A stretch of 40,798 bases of DNA from the NCBI GenBank assembly GCA_021404905.1, contig QWHN01000002.1:141582-182379 (forward strand), read 5' to 3'. The translations under genes and the position numbers were made by a program. The stretch comes from Candidatus Saccharibacteria bacterium CPR2 (GTDB lineage: Bacteria > Patescibacteriota > Saccharimonadia > Saccharimonadales > QWHN01). The notes beneath the pieces are model-generated. The model was not told the DNA's origin. It saw nothing but the letters and a program-made list of their open reading frames with translations, and made no database searches. Below are positions 8,322-16,537 of this stretch, piece by piece (positions within the stretch are counted from its first letter, which is position 1; each line of letters starts with the position of its first letter).

Positions 8322-10014
8322 GCTGCCAACAAATATCGTCGATATAGGCAAGAGTGTTGGAGCCTTTTACAACTATTATTTGTAATTTTGCGCTTGTTAC
8401 CTGAGTGCTGGATGGAGTGTAACTAAACTCAACATTTTTTATGCCTTTGCCGACCGACGAGCCAATATATTTTCCTGATATCCATTGGCCATTAACATCA
8501 TATTCATCAACGTAAAATCCAATTGATGAATTATTGCGTAGCCTAGCCACATTCAAAAATGCAGAAATTTTATAAGTTTGAGCAGGGCTGACATTAACTT
8601 TTGGCGAGAATAAATGCACGTTACGGTCTTTGCGCGAAGTTAGTTTAATTGAGTTTTTAGGTTCACTGGGAGCGCCGTTATTATTGACGTCAAGCAATAT
8701 TTTTTGCGAAGCATCGGTTGACCAGCCATTACTTAAACCCTGCTCAAAATTACCATTCACAAGCAAATTCTGAGGCTCCGGATTGGGGTCGCCAGGACCT
8801 TTGGGACCAACACAATACAGTTGCACATTATCCAGAAGAAGTACATTGCTGCTCGAGGCAGTTAGTATGAATTGCAGACTAATGCTCGCAACATTCACGG
8901 AAGTCGGCACATAAACGTAGTTAGCGTTTTTTGCCAGCACGTTATCAACAAAGCTAATTGGCTTATACTGTCCGCTGATCCAGTTTCCATTTTGGTCGTA
9001 TTCGTCAATATACCAAGCAGCTTCGCTTGTAATCTGGGTATTGTCCAAATTCACGTAACTCTTTAGTACATATTGTTTTTGGTCCGATACATTTATTTTT
9101 TCTGAAAACAGGTGAACATTTTTCTCTGGCGTTGACACAATTTTGGCTGAACTTTGAGATTCAGGAACACTGCCGTTATTGTTTTGATCTATCGCTAAGT
9201 TTGGGTTGTCCGTCGTCCAGCCGCTAAGACCATTGGTAAATGAAGAGTTATTAACCATATTTACTGTATCTTTTATTAACCCGTCGCTAACGTTGACCAC
9301 GTCAAGACCCTGAGTTTTTACGTAAGAAGCAATTTGCCGCAAATCCTCAGTGCTATATTCATAATCATTGCTGTCCGGGCTTGGATTGTCGGCAATATTA
9401 TGAAACACCAGTACAAGCCAATAGTTATTGGTTTTAGCCTGGTCGATATATTGCTTAACCTGAGAAACGCTTACGCCAACCTGGACTTGCTGGACTTTAA
9501 TTAAATAATCGTTGTAAGGCCAGGTGTTGTAACCCGTATCATGAAACGGTCGATGAGAAGTGTAGTGACGCGCTATTGCTTCAATAACACGATTGTCATA
9601 ATCGCCATATGGAGTGGCAAAGGATTTTGGATTAAACCCTTTGGATTCCAGGATGCTTTTGCTGGTGGCAACTTCGTTCTCAATTTCTAGGTCACTAAGT
9701 TGGCTCATTAATGGGTGAGTAACGCTATGGGCGCCGATCTCCCAGCCATATTGGCTGGCAAGCTGGCTGGTTTGGCTCCAGGTTAAATACTCGCTTTGGC
9801 CAACAAATGAAGTTGTTATATATGCGGTTCCAGTATAGCCAAACTCTGAAAGTACCGGAGCAGCTTCAAGTAATGTACTCGAATATCCATCATCAAACGT
9901 AAAACTAACTTTTGGATAAGCTGGCTGAGCATCTGCACGGACAGAACTTGAAAGCAGAGCCCAGGTTAAAGCTGCTAATATTACTGAGAAAAATACTGTG
10001 GTTAATCTACGCAC
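8314..10014 (-). CDS. Secreted polysaccharide deacetylase with two C-terminal carbohydrate-binding-like repeats
   Basis: A 566-residue exported protein. A signal peptide covers about residues 1-28 (MRRL, hydrophobic core, A-D-A). The NodB-type domain has T-F-D-D-G (metal-binding Asp), H-S-V-T-H (the two metal His) and T-P-Y-G-D-Y-D. It would remove acetyl groups from N-acetyl-sugar polymers or peptidoglycan. Residues about 250-400 and 415-566 form two similar modules. Each has a start like N-x-F-x-x-G-L-S-x-G-W, a D-x-N-N-N-G loop, V-H-L-F-S, and Y-x-D-E-Y-D-x-N-G-x-W-I-S-G, and each ends with I-D-D/L-D-N, as in CBM4/9/22-type beta-sandwiches. The start is GTG at 10012-10014; an ATG two bases further upstream is in another frame. 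Confidence 0.87.
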   Translation of the reverse strand: MRRLTTVFFSVILAALTWALLSSSVRADAQPAYPKVSFTFDDGYSSTLLEAAPVLSEFGYTGTAYITTSFVGQSEYLTWSQTSQLASQYGWEIGAHSVTHPLMSQLSDLEIENEVATSKSILESKGFNPKSFATPYGDYDNRVIEAIARHYTSHRPFHDTGYNTWPYNDYLIKVQQVQVGVSVSQVKQYIDQAKTNNYWLVLVFHNIADNPSPDSNDYEYSTEDLRQIASYVKTQGLDVVNVSDGLIKDTVNMVNNSSFTNGLSGWTTDNPNLAIDQNNNGSVPESQSSAKIVSTPEKNVHLFSEKINVSDQKQYVLKSYVNLDNTQITSEAAWYIDEYDQNGNWISGQYKPISFVDNVLAKNANYVYVPTSVNVASISLQFILTASSSNVLLLDNVQLYCVGPKGPGDPNPEPQNLLVNGNFEQGLSNGWSTDASQKILLDVNNNGAPSEPKNSIKLTSRKDRNVHLFSPKVNVSPAQTYKISAFLNVARLRNNSSIGFYVDEYDVNGQWISGKYIGSSVGKGIKNVEFSYTPSSTQVTSAKLQIIVVKGSNTLAYIDDICWQPI

Positions 10015-10094
10015 ATACTAAATCCATTAATTCTGCGTATATTGTGCGTTATTTTTGCTAAAATGTAAAATTCTAGTGTTTTATTTAAAGCTTC

Positions 10095-10766
10095 TTATTC
10101 GCCTAATGCGCTGTAACAAGCCTGTTGTGCGCCGGGATCAGTAATTTGTTCACAGGTTTGTCGCTGTAACTCCATGTTGCTTTGAGCAGATTGCTGTAAC
10201 TGTTGTTGCTGAGCTGTAAGATCGGTAAATTCAACGTCAGCAGGTGGAGTAAAGAATGATTCATCGACACTCCATTTATCGCAATTAAACTCATAGCTCT
10301 GATCTGTATTTACCGGCTCGTTAGTTTGGGCTGAATCTCCAGTTTCTGCGGTTGTACTTTCTCCAGTCGCAGGAATTTTAAACTTGCTGCCTTGTTTTTC
10401 GCTATCTATCCATGTGTATGCGTAAGTGCCATCGTTTATCATGCTGCTTTTAATCTCACCGCTAGTGGCATCTTGAACCCTGAATTCGCCTCGCATTTTT
10501 GCTCCGGCAACATAAACTGTACCTGAAGATACGCTCCCAGTAGATTGATCGGTGTGCGTAAAACTACACTGCATATTTTCACCAAGCTTTGCCAGCTCAT
10601 CAAGCGAGGTATTAAGGCTTTTCTTTGTGCTTGCTACTTCCGTAGAACTGCTGCTTTCTTGAGTTGAACTATTGCTTGAATCCTTTTTTGAACCCAGAAC
10701 AAAATATCCGCCAACCCCAAGCAAAATTAAAACCGCAACAACTGCTAGCCAAATTTTTTTATTCAT
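10095..10766 (-). CDS. Membrane-anchored extracytoplasmic protein of unknown function
   Basis: About 223 residues beginning MNKKIWLAVVAVLILLGVGG, a single N-terminal anchor, then a Ser/Thr/Glu linker. The globular part has two Cys (M-Q-C-S-F and F-N-C-D-K), V-Y-V-A-G-A-K-M-R-G-E-F and D-G-T-Y-A-Y-T-W, faintly like LolA/outer-lipoprotein-carrier-type beta sheets. A Gln-rich stretch (Q-Q-Q-Q-L-Q-Q) and two more Cys follow near the end. There is no lipobox cysteine. I chose the ATG at 10764-10766 because a GGGGG lies 5 nt upstream. The start and anchor closely resemble those of the protein at 27771-28382. I do not recognise a function. Confidence 0.7.
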   Translation of the reverse strand: MNKKIWLAVVAVLILLGVGGYFVLGSKKDSSNSSTQESSSSTEVASTKKSLNTSLDELAKLGENMQCSFTHTDQSTGSVSSGTVYVAGAKMRGEFRVQDATSGEIKSSMINDGTYAYTWIDSEKQGSKFKIPATGESTTAETGDSAQTNEPVNTDQSYEFNCDKWSVDESFFTPPADVEFTDLTAQQQQLQQSAQSNMELQRQTCEQITDPGAQQACYSALGE

Positions 10767-10780
10767 ATAAACCCCCATGA

Positions 10781-10809
10781 TTAGACAATAGCTTCCACTA
10801 ATTGTCTGA
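10781..10809. promoter_or_regulatory. Inverted repeat between ZIP gene and anchored-protein gene
   Basis: AGACAAT (10783-10789) and ATTGTCT (10801-10807) form a perfect 7-bp stem with an 11-nt loop, extendable by one wobble and one Watson-Crick pair. It lies 15 nt upstream of the start codon of the anchored-protein gene and about 20 nt beyond the ZIP stop. It could be an operator or an RNA hairpin. No T-run follows it, so a simple terminator is less likely. Confidence 0.45.
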
Positions 10810-10825
10810 TTTAATTAACCCTTAG

Positions 10826-11662
10826 TCAAGTCGAAAGTCGGTCATTTTCTGATTTTAAATAACTCTCTATTAATTGGCGATTCGGGCTTTCCTCGTCACT
10901 TTCAACTTCAATATATTTATGAAGCTGAATGATTAGAAAGCTAACTACTATCACGCCCAGTAATAGCATCAAGGTTTGCGATCCGGCAATAATTTTTGCT
11001 TCGGATCGATGAATACTGGGAATAATATCGCTCACCGCGATATAAATGAAAAATCCCGCAACCAACCCCAAAATGAAATCAAGTTGTATTGAATATGAAT
11101 TTCCAGCTTGAAAAAACAAGACCGCTCCGACGGTTGTCGCTAGCGCACTGAAAATATTTATCATAACAACATTCTTTCGGCTCACTCTTTTTTTGAGCAA
11201 AAGCCCAAAATCGCCTATTTCCTGTGGTATCTCATGCGCAGCGACAGCAATAGTGGCAACTACTCCAGTGGGTATGCTAACCAGAAAAGCAGCGCCTATG
11301 GCTATGCCATCAATAAAATTGTGTATGGTATCTCCAATCACAATTAATGATGCGCTGGGGTCGGCTTTATCTGACTCGTGTTCATGGTGGTGATGGAACC
11401 ATTTAAGAAACTTTTCAAGTAGAAAGAACCCGATTATCCCAAGCAGGGCACCAGCCAAACCTCTCTCAAAATCACCAGAATGTCCCGATTCCGGTAACAA
11501 ATCTATAAAAGCTGCCGCCAAAAGCGCTCCCGCGGCAAACGGTGTTGCATATTTAGCCAAATTTTTCGCCACAGTCTTATTGGATAAAAGTGTGACACCG
11601 CCGATAAGAGAAAACACACCTCCGATTAACGAAAACAGTATTACTTGAGTTAATGTTGCCAT
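10826..11662 (-). CDS. ZIP family divalent metal transporter
   Basis: A 278-residue integral membrane protein with about eight helices that would import zinc or another divalent metal. Helix IV carries H-N-F-I-D-G and helix V carries H-E-I-P-Q-E-I-G-D, the family's metal-binding core. The cytoplasmic loop before helix IV has the run H-H-H-H-E-H-E, a typical variable metal-binding loop of ZIP proteins. It starts at an ATG with AAGGA upstream. It is transcribed away from a Fur-family regulator with a dyad operator in the shared 70-nt gap, so metal-responsive repression is likely. GufA/ZupT-like members have this size. Confidence 0.92.
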   Translation of the reverse strand: MATLTQVILFSLIGGVFSLIGGVTLLSNKTVAKNLAKYATPFAAGALLAAAFIDLLPESGHSGDFERGLAGALLGIIGFFLLEKFLKWFHHHHEHESDKADPSASLIVIGDTIHNFIDGIAIGAAFLVSIPTGVVATIAVAAHEIPQEIGDFGLLLKKRVSRKNVVMINIFSALATTVGAVLFFQAGNSYSIQLDFILGLVAGFFIYIAVSDIIPSIHRSEAKIIAGSQTLMLLLGVIVVSFLIIQLHKYIEVESDEESPNRQLIESYLKSENDRLST

Positions 11663-11700
11663 AATTATTCCTTGTTACTTGCTAAAAGTATCTCGCTGTG

Positions 11701-11727
11701 TATAAAATATTGCAAATTATTTGCGAT
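11701..11727 (+). promoter_or_regulatory. Fur/Zur-type operator overlapping the regulator's promoter
   Basis: ATTGCAAAT (11709-11717), one central T, and ATTTGCGAT (11719-11727) form a 9-1-9 inverted repeat with a single mismatch. This is the symmetry and A-A-T-N-A-T-T centre used by Fur, Zur and PerR boxes. A TATAAA at 11701-11706 would place the transcription start inside the dyad, so a bound repressor would shut off its own gene. The same site lies in the upstream region of the divergent ZIP gene, so one operator could serve both. Confidence 0.7.
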
Positions 11728-11732
11728 TATCT

Positions 11733-12173
11733 ATGAAAATGCAAAATGTTCAGTTTGAAGAATCAGTTAAAAACCAATTAAAAATTTCGGGCTTGAGTGT
11801 AACAACCCCCAGAATGAATATTGCAAAAATACTTTTTCTGGAAAATAAGCCAATGAGCATCCGCGAGATCATCAGAAAAACCGGCAAAACAGCTCATTTT
11901 GTAACTATTTATCGAACGATTGATACGCTTGTAAAAGCCAAGGTGCTAAACCAAATTAATATTGGTTTTAAAAATAAGTATGAACTAAGCGATATGTTCC
12001 GGCCTCATCACCATCACGCGATTTGCGAAGTTTGCGGCCAGTCCACAGAAATTCAAAATAAAAAAATAGAAGCAACGTTAAATAGCATCACTGAAGATGC
12101 CGGGTTAAAACCTACTCGTCACCAATTCGAACTCTATGGCATATGTTCAAAATGTATAAATGAAAAACAATAA
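11733..12173 (+). CDS. Fur-family metal-responsive regulator (Zur-like)
   Basis: A 146-residue repressor. A winged helix occupies the N-terminal half, with T-P-R-M-N-I-A-K-I-L and recognition-helix region F-V-T-I-Y-R-T-I-D-T-L. The dimerisation half has the His cluster R-P-H-H-H-H and two Cys pairs, C-E-V-C and C-S-K-C, which bind structural zinc in this family. A His-x-x-x-Leu-Tyr-Gly segment precedes the last pair. The divergent ZIP transporter and intervening dyad make a zinc-uptake regulator the best guess. Iron or manganese sensing cannot be ruled out. I chose the ATG at 11733; a TTG 12 nt upstream would put the start inside the operator. Confidence 0.88.
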   Translation: MKMQNVQFEESVKNQLKISGLSVTTPRMNIAKILFLENKPMSIREIIRKTGKTAHFVTIYRTIDTLVKAKVLNQINIGFKNKYELSDMFRPHHHHAICEVCGQSTEIQNKKIEATLNSITEDAGLKPTRHQFELYGICSKCINEKQ

Positions 12174-12213
12174 TTTTCATAATTTGGCCATAGCTTGTAC
12201 AATTGCTTGAATA

Positions 12214-13020
12214 ATGAGCAAGCCAAAAATTTCACTTGAGAATCACGATGAATTATATGAATATTACGCTAAGAAAAAGCTCAGCCCAACCATAGTAAGA
12301 ATTAGTCACTTCTTATTATCACAAGCTTTTAAGCCTAGAGTTCATTACATTGATGATTCTAAGGAAAAAATAAAAGAAACCTTCGCGCGAGGCGGACAAT
12401 TTATTATGACATCCAATCATCTAAGCGCCGCCGACCAATACATTTTGGGATCAATTGTAAGACGCGAGGAAGTTCTGCGCCCATTTATGGGCAACACTGT
12501 TATACCTGGCAAGGCGCCAGTATTTAAAATACCGGTATTGCGTTCATTCGTAGATAATCTCGGTGCTGTGCCAACATTTCGCACCAAAGAAGTTTTAAGC
12601 GAAGAAAATAGCCACTTGAACCCCGATGAAAGAGATAAAGCCCATAGCGCTTCTAGGCAAGCATTGCTTGATGTTTGCATTAAGCGCGTAACAAAAGATG
12701 GTATGAGTATGGCAATTTTTCCAGAAGGAACCAGAAACAGAGAAAATCCTGAAAACTTACTGCCGCTAAAAATTGGTGTTGGCATAGTCGCGTGTGAAGC
12801 TTCCACAGAAGTGGAAGATCTATCAATATTACCAATTGGAATGAGCTATAGAAGCTCTAAAGCATTAGACGCAAGAGATCCAATCGTGTGTATTGGCGAG
12901 CCAATCTTAGGCCCATTTAATGAAGTCGACCAAGTACTCGAGCTGGTTGATGAAAAATTACAAAAGTGTGTTGACGCCGCAAGATTTATAGTGAATCATG
13001 AAAATGTTTATGATTATTAG
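12214..13020 (+). CDS. PlsC-like 1-acylglycerol-phosphate acyltransferase family protein
   Basis: A 268-residue acyltransferase of the PlsC superfamily. It has T-S-N-H-L-S-A-A-D (the H-x4-D catalytic motif, about residue 70) and I-F-P-E-G-T-R (the F-P-E-G-T-R glycerol-phosphate-binding motif, about residue 168). Such enzymes add the second acyl chain to lysophosphatidic acid at the membrane. No transmembrane helix is evident, so it would be peripheral. Many CPR bacteria lack full phospholipid synthesis, so it might remodel scavenged lipids instead (inference). A TGTACAAT box at 12196-12203 lies 10 nt before the ATG, giving a transcript with almost no leader. Confidence 0.85.
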   Translation: MSKPKISLENHDELYEYYAKKKLSPTIVRISHFLLSQAFKPRVHYIDDSKEKIKETFARGGQFIMTSNHLSAADQYILGSIVRREEVLRPFMGNTVIPGKAPVFKIPVLRSFVDNLGAVPTFRTKEVLSEENSHLNPDERDKAHSASRQALLDVCIKRVTKDGMSMAIFPEGTRNRENPENLLPLKIGVGIVACEASTEVEDLSILPIGMSYRSSKALDARDPIVCIGEPILGPFNEVDQVLELVDEKLQKCVDAARFIVNHENVYDY

Positions 13021-13069
13021 ACAGAAAGCTAGAGCTTGTTATAATTCAATTGCTACCAATATATAAACT

Positions 13070-14356
13070 ATGTACACGTATTTAATTACACAACTCATCG
13101 GTACTCTGCTTATACTTTTAGTGATCTTACTAACACTCATAAAACTGGGTTTCTGGAAGTGGCTATTTAAAAAAATAAGAAAGTTCAATTTGTGGACATG
13201 GCTATTAGTATTAACCGCAGTTGTTGGATTATTTTTATTATTACTGGGTAATCAAAAGTTTGCCCTGCATTTTGCAATGCCGCCCAACATGCATTCCCAC
13301 ACTCCGGATAAAAATCCGCCCAGTTTGCCAATATTAAACGCGATTGACTTTTTATTTACATCAAAAGACTTTGAAAAAGTAAGCGACATTGGGGCCGACC
13401 CCAACGATGTTCCAGCTCAAATAACACGAACCAACAATGAGGTTGTAAAAATTTCACTTGCGGCAAAAGAAGTCATAAGTGAAATTGCACCAGGAATTTA
13501 TAACAACTACTGGACATTTAACGGACAGACCCCTGGGCCAATGTTAAGAGTTCTTGAAGGAGACGTGATAGAGCTCACTCTGACAAATGACAAAACCAGC
13601 CTTCATGAACACAATATTGATCTTCACGCTGTTACCGGACCCGGCGGCGGGGCGGAACTTACCAAAGTTAAGCCAGGGGAAAGCAAAACTTTTTCTTGGA
13701 AAGCTATGGCACCCGGACTTTATATTTACCACTGCGCCACCTCAAATGTCAGTGTTCATAATTCTCACGGCCAATACGGTTTGATTCTGGTTCAGCCAAA
13801 ATCGGGCCTGGAATCGGTAGATAAAGAATTTTATATAGCCCAAGGCGAACTTTATACTCAAGGCGGCATCGGCCAAAAAGGTCTGGTACTTTTTGATCCG
13901 CAAGCTTTGCTTGATGGCAACCCAACGTATGTGACATTTAATGGCAAAGTTGAACAATCTCCCAGGATGAAAGTTAAAAAAGGCGACCGAGTCAGAATCT
14001 ATGTTGGAAACGGCGGCGTGAATTTGGTTTCTTCTTTCCATATAATCGGTGAAATTTTTGACAAAGTATATCCCGAAGCAGCCATGGGCGAGGGAAGCGC
14101 GGTACTAAAAAACGTCCAAACAACAACTGTCCTTCCAGGTGGAGCTTCAATAGTTGAATTTACTGTGGACGTTCCTGGCAAATATATTCTGGTTGACCAT
14201 GCCCTGGCACGTATGAATAAAGGCGCATGGGCGGTTCTTCAAGTAGAAGGTGACTCAAGTCCAGATATTATTAAAGAAGGGGCAACTGATTCAGAGATAT
14301 TAAATGAGCTAAACTCTATGGATATGGGATCAATGATGCATAGTGGTAGCCATTGA
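13070..14356 (+). CDS. nirK: Membrane-tethered copper nitrite reductase (NirK/AniA type)
   Basis: A 428-residue two-domain cupredoxin, strongly like the AniA subgroup of copper nitrite reductases that reduce nitrite to nitric oxide. Two N-terminal helices (about 5-30 and 43-60) anchor it, with the enzyme outside. By family alignment, the type-2 copper ligands are His186, His221 and His377, the catalytic pair is Asp184 and His324, and the type-1 ligands His181, Cys222 and His230 are present. The axial Met position is Gln235 (S-H-G-Q-Y-G where AniA has N-G-M-Y-G). Both the region after the second helix (P-P-N-M-H-S-H) and the C-terminus (M-D-M-G-S-M-M-H) are Met/His rich and may carry copper. 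A TGTTATAAT promoter lies at 13037-13045. No electron donor gene is adjacent. Confidence 0.92.
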   Translation: MYTYLITQLIGTLLILLVILLTLIKLGFWKWLFKKIRKFNLWTWLLVLTAVVGLFLLLLGNQKFALHFAMPPNMHSHTPDKNPPSLPILNAIDFLFTSKDFEKVSDIGADPNDVPAQITRTNNEVVKISLAAKEVISEIAPGIYNNYWTFNGQTPGPMLRVLEGDVIELTLTNDKTSLHEHNIDLHAVTGPGGGAELTKVKPGESKTFSWKAMAPGLYIYHCATSNVSVHNSHGQYGLILVQPKSGLESVDKEFYIAQGELYTQGGIGQKGLVLFDPQALLDGNPTYVTFNGKVEQSPRMKVKKGDRVRIYVGNGGVNLVSSFHIIGEIFDKVYPEAAMGEGSAVLKNVQTTTVLPGGASIVEFTVDVPGKYILVDHALARMNKGAWAVLQVEGDSSPDIIKEGATDSEILNELNSMDMGSMMHSGSH

Positions 14357-14368
14357 TGGCCATTAGGC

Positions 14369-16042
14369 CTATTCAGTTGATTGCACGCTTAATATCGGAA
14401 TACTCAGAATCGCTTTAGTACCTTCATTTACCGCGCTGGTAATCTTTAGATCGCCATTTAGCAAATGCGCCATGCGCGATGCGATATAAAGTCCTATACC
14501 CAACCCGCCCGAACTCCTGACTTCAAAGTGCTCCGCTTGAATAAAATCTTGTTCAAATAAAGAGTTGAGCGTTGATTTTGGAATTCCTACCCCAGTATCT
14601 TTAACAACGAATATTAAATCGTCTTCCTGTCTTGTAACTAAAAATTCTATTAAACCTTTTTTGGTAAATTTAACTGAATTATCCAGCAGCGCATCGATAA
14701 TACGCCCCAAATATTCGGTGTGGCTAATAAACGTTCTTGGGGCATTTTCTGCTATGGAAAAGTTAAATTCCAAACCCTTGTCGTGCGCTAGCTGCTTAAA
14801 TTGGCTCGCAAATTCGCCAACAAAATCCTGCAACCTTATCTCCTGTCGAATAAGTTGAGGACTTTCGGAGCCGGACTGAATCAGTAAATTAAGTTCGTTG
14901 ACAACCTTCGAAAGCCGCACTATAACGTCATGGGATTCATTAGTTGCGTTAACTAATTTTCCAGAGTATTCACTGCCTTTATTTGCAAAAAATGCTATGT
15001 TTGAAATTTGCGCTTCCAAATTTGCGATTGGCGTGCGCATTTCATGCGCCATTAATGAAAGAAATGTCTGTCTATTCTCTTCAGCTCGTCTTTGCTGGGT
15101 AATATTGCGCAGCACTAAAACATAACCTTCAACTTCATTTTGACGATTTATCACTGGCTGGGATAGTAAATTGACAAAAATTCTGTCATTTTCATCATAT
15201 TCCAACACAAAAACATCGCCATTGTTGCGGCGGCGCTTATTTGTGACATATTCAAGCAAATTCAGTTTCTCTTTTTTTGTAGTATAGAGTTTAATCAATT
15301 CCGCCAGATCTTTACCAAGCGGGCTAACTTGAATGTCGGCAAGCCCTAAAAATGCAGGGTTAAAGACATTGATTCTTCCAATTTTATCTATACCTACAAC
15401 CGCGTCGCTCATACTGGAAAGCAAGCCTTGTAGTTTCTGCTGCTCAGAGTCAAGTTTATTATAGGCTTGTTCCAAGGTGTATCTGTCGCTCTCGCTAACA
15501 TAGGTTGCATCTATAACAATTTGCGAAAGCGCAAACAAAGCCAAATAGGTAGCAGATACTACACCATAATTTTTTAGAGTTAATTGCGGGCCAAATGTAT
15601 CGACATATAAAAATTCCTGTATAACTGGCTGCAATATGTGAGCCAGTGCTGCAATAGCAAGTATGACATACGCCATTTTTCTTGAGAAAAATAAGCTTGC
15701 AAGCATAACAGGCACCATAAACAAATAAGAATAAGACTGGCCATAGTCACTAAAAAATACAACTGTCACAAAAAGAATTACTGTATAAAATGTAACGCTT
15801 ACGGCAGGTCTTTTTTCAAGAAAATCCTTCCATAATAACCTTAACAAGCCAAACAGAGTGAAAATAAGCAAAAGCGAATAAGTGGATATCTGGAACCAAG
15901 TTTCTTCTAGAGGAGATATGCTAATATCAATCACGGCAACTATAGCCATGACAAAATGCAGAACAATAATGCCGTCTCTGGTAAGAACTTTTCTGAGTTT
16001 AGGGCTTATCAGATCAATATTTCGAACTTTAACCATAAGCAT
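14369..16042 (-). CDS. PAS-domain sensor histidine kinase
   Basis: A 557-residue membrane kinase. Six or so helices fill residues about 22-180. A short coiled coil leads into a PAS domain (about 205-315, V-V-G-I-D-K-I-G-R-I-N-V-F-N-P-A-F). The HisKA domain has the phosphorylated His333 in M-A-H-E-M-R-T-P. The ATPase domain has L-D-N-S-V-K-F (N box), D-T-G-V-G-I-P (G1) and G-G-L-G-I-G-L-Y-I-A (G2). It would sense a membrane or small-molecule signal and phosphorylate a response regulator, but none is encoded nearby, so it is an orphan. It converges on nirK with a 12-nt gap. Confidence 0.93.
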   Translation of the reverse strand: MLMVKVRNIDLISPKLRKVLTRDGIIVLHFVMAIVAVIDISISPLEETWFQISTYSLLLIFTLFGLLRLLWKDFLEKRPAVSVTFYTVILFVTVVFFSDYGQSYSYLFMVPVMLASLFFSRKMAYVILAIAALAHILQPVIQEFLYVDTFGPQLTLKNYGVVSATYLALFALSQIVIDATYVSESDRYTLEQAYNKLDSEQQKLQGLLSSMSDAVVGIDKIGRINVFNPAFLGLADIQVSPLGKDLAELIKLYTTKKEKLNLLEYVTNKRRRNNGDVFVLEYDENDRIFVNLLSQPVINRQNEVEGYVLVLRNITQQRRAEENRQTFLSLMAHEMRTPIANLEAQISNIAFFANKGSEYSGKLVNATNESHDVIVRLSKVVNELNLLIQSGSESPQLIRQEIRLQDFVGEFASQFKQLAHDKGLEFNFSIAENAPRTFISHTEYLGRIIDALLDNSVKFTKKGLIEFLVTRQEDDLIFVVKDTGVGIPKSTLNSLFEQDFIQAEHFEVRSSGGLGIGLYIASRMAHLLNGDLKITSAVNEGTKAILSIPILSVQSTE

Positions 16043-16111
16043 ATCTTAGTCTTAAAGTTCAACCCTTTCAAATTATACTGAATTGAATATTCGCATCTCA
16101 TAGTAAATTTA

Positions 16112-16240
16112 TGTTATAATTCATTTGCTTAAGTAGATATCTTAGCTTTCCGTAGCCATAGTTTGTCCAAAATGACCAACTAGTATCACGGTCAGACAGT
16201 ATCGACAGAAGCGGCACAATATAAATGAAAGGATAAATTA
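16112..16240 (+). promoter_or_regulatory. Promoter and long 5' leader of the RRM gene
   Basis: TGTTATAAT (16112-16120) is a perfect extended -10. Transcription from about 16127 gives a leader of roughly 114 nt, long for this window. It contains a TGACC/GGTCA pair with a 12-nt loop in the second half and ends with AAAGGA eight bases before the ATG. Long structured leaders are typical of cold-shock and RNA-binding protein genes that control their own translation. That role is inferred here. Confidence 0.5.
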
Positions 16241-16537
16241 ATGGCAACTAAGCTATACGTAGGGAGCCTTCCCTATAGCGTTAACGACGATGAATTACGA
16301 GAATTTTTCGCAAGTCATGGCGAGGTAGTTAGCGCAGTAGTTATTAAAGACCGCGAAAGCGGCCGATCAAAGGGTTTTGGATTTGTTGAATTCAGCAATG
16401 ATGACGAAGCAAAAAAAGCCATCAACGATCTTAATGGTCAGGAAATGAGCGGACGGGCAATTGTAGTCAACGAAGCTCGACCCCAAGAAGACCGACGCCC
16501 TAGCGGCAACAATAATTTCCGCCGAAATCGATACTAA
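16241..16537 (+). CDS. RRM-domain RNA-binding protein
   Basis: A 98-residue protein made of one RNA recognition motif plus a basic tail. RNP2 is L-Y-V-G-S-L (residues 5-10) and RNP1 is K-G-F-G-F-V-E-F (about 44-51). The tail is rich in Arg, Asn and Pro. Proteins of this type resemble cyanobacterial Rbp cold-inducible proteins and bind single-stranded RNA, probably as chaperones. The ATG has AAAGGA upstream. Its stop overlaps the stop of the convergent phosphatase gene by 4 nt. Confidence 0.95.
   Translation: MATKLYVGSLPYSVNDDELREFFASHGEVVSAVVIKDRESGRSKGFGFVEFSNDDEAKKAINDLNGQEMSGRAIVVNEARPQEDRRPSGNNNFRRNRY

Noticed and set aside
13742-14041. Open frame of 99 codons on the minus strand inside nirK
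   Set aside because: It lies fully antisense to a well-supported gene, has no family motif and no promoter or ribosome site of its own.
14354-14376. Terminator between nirK and the histidine kinase gene
   Set aside because: GGCC-ATTA-GGCC forms only a 4-bp stem and no T-run follows on either strand.
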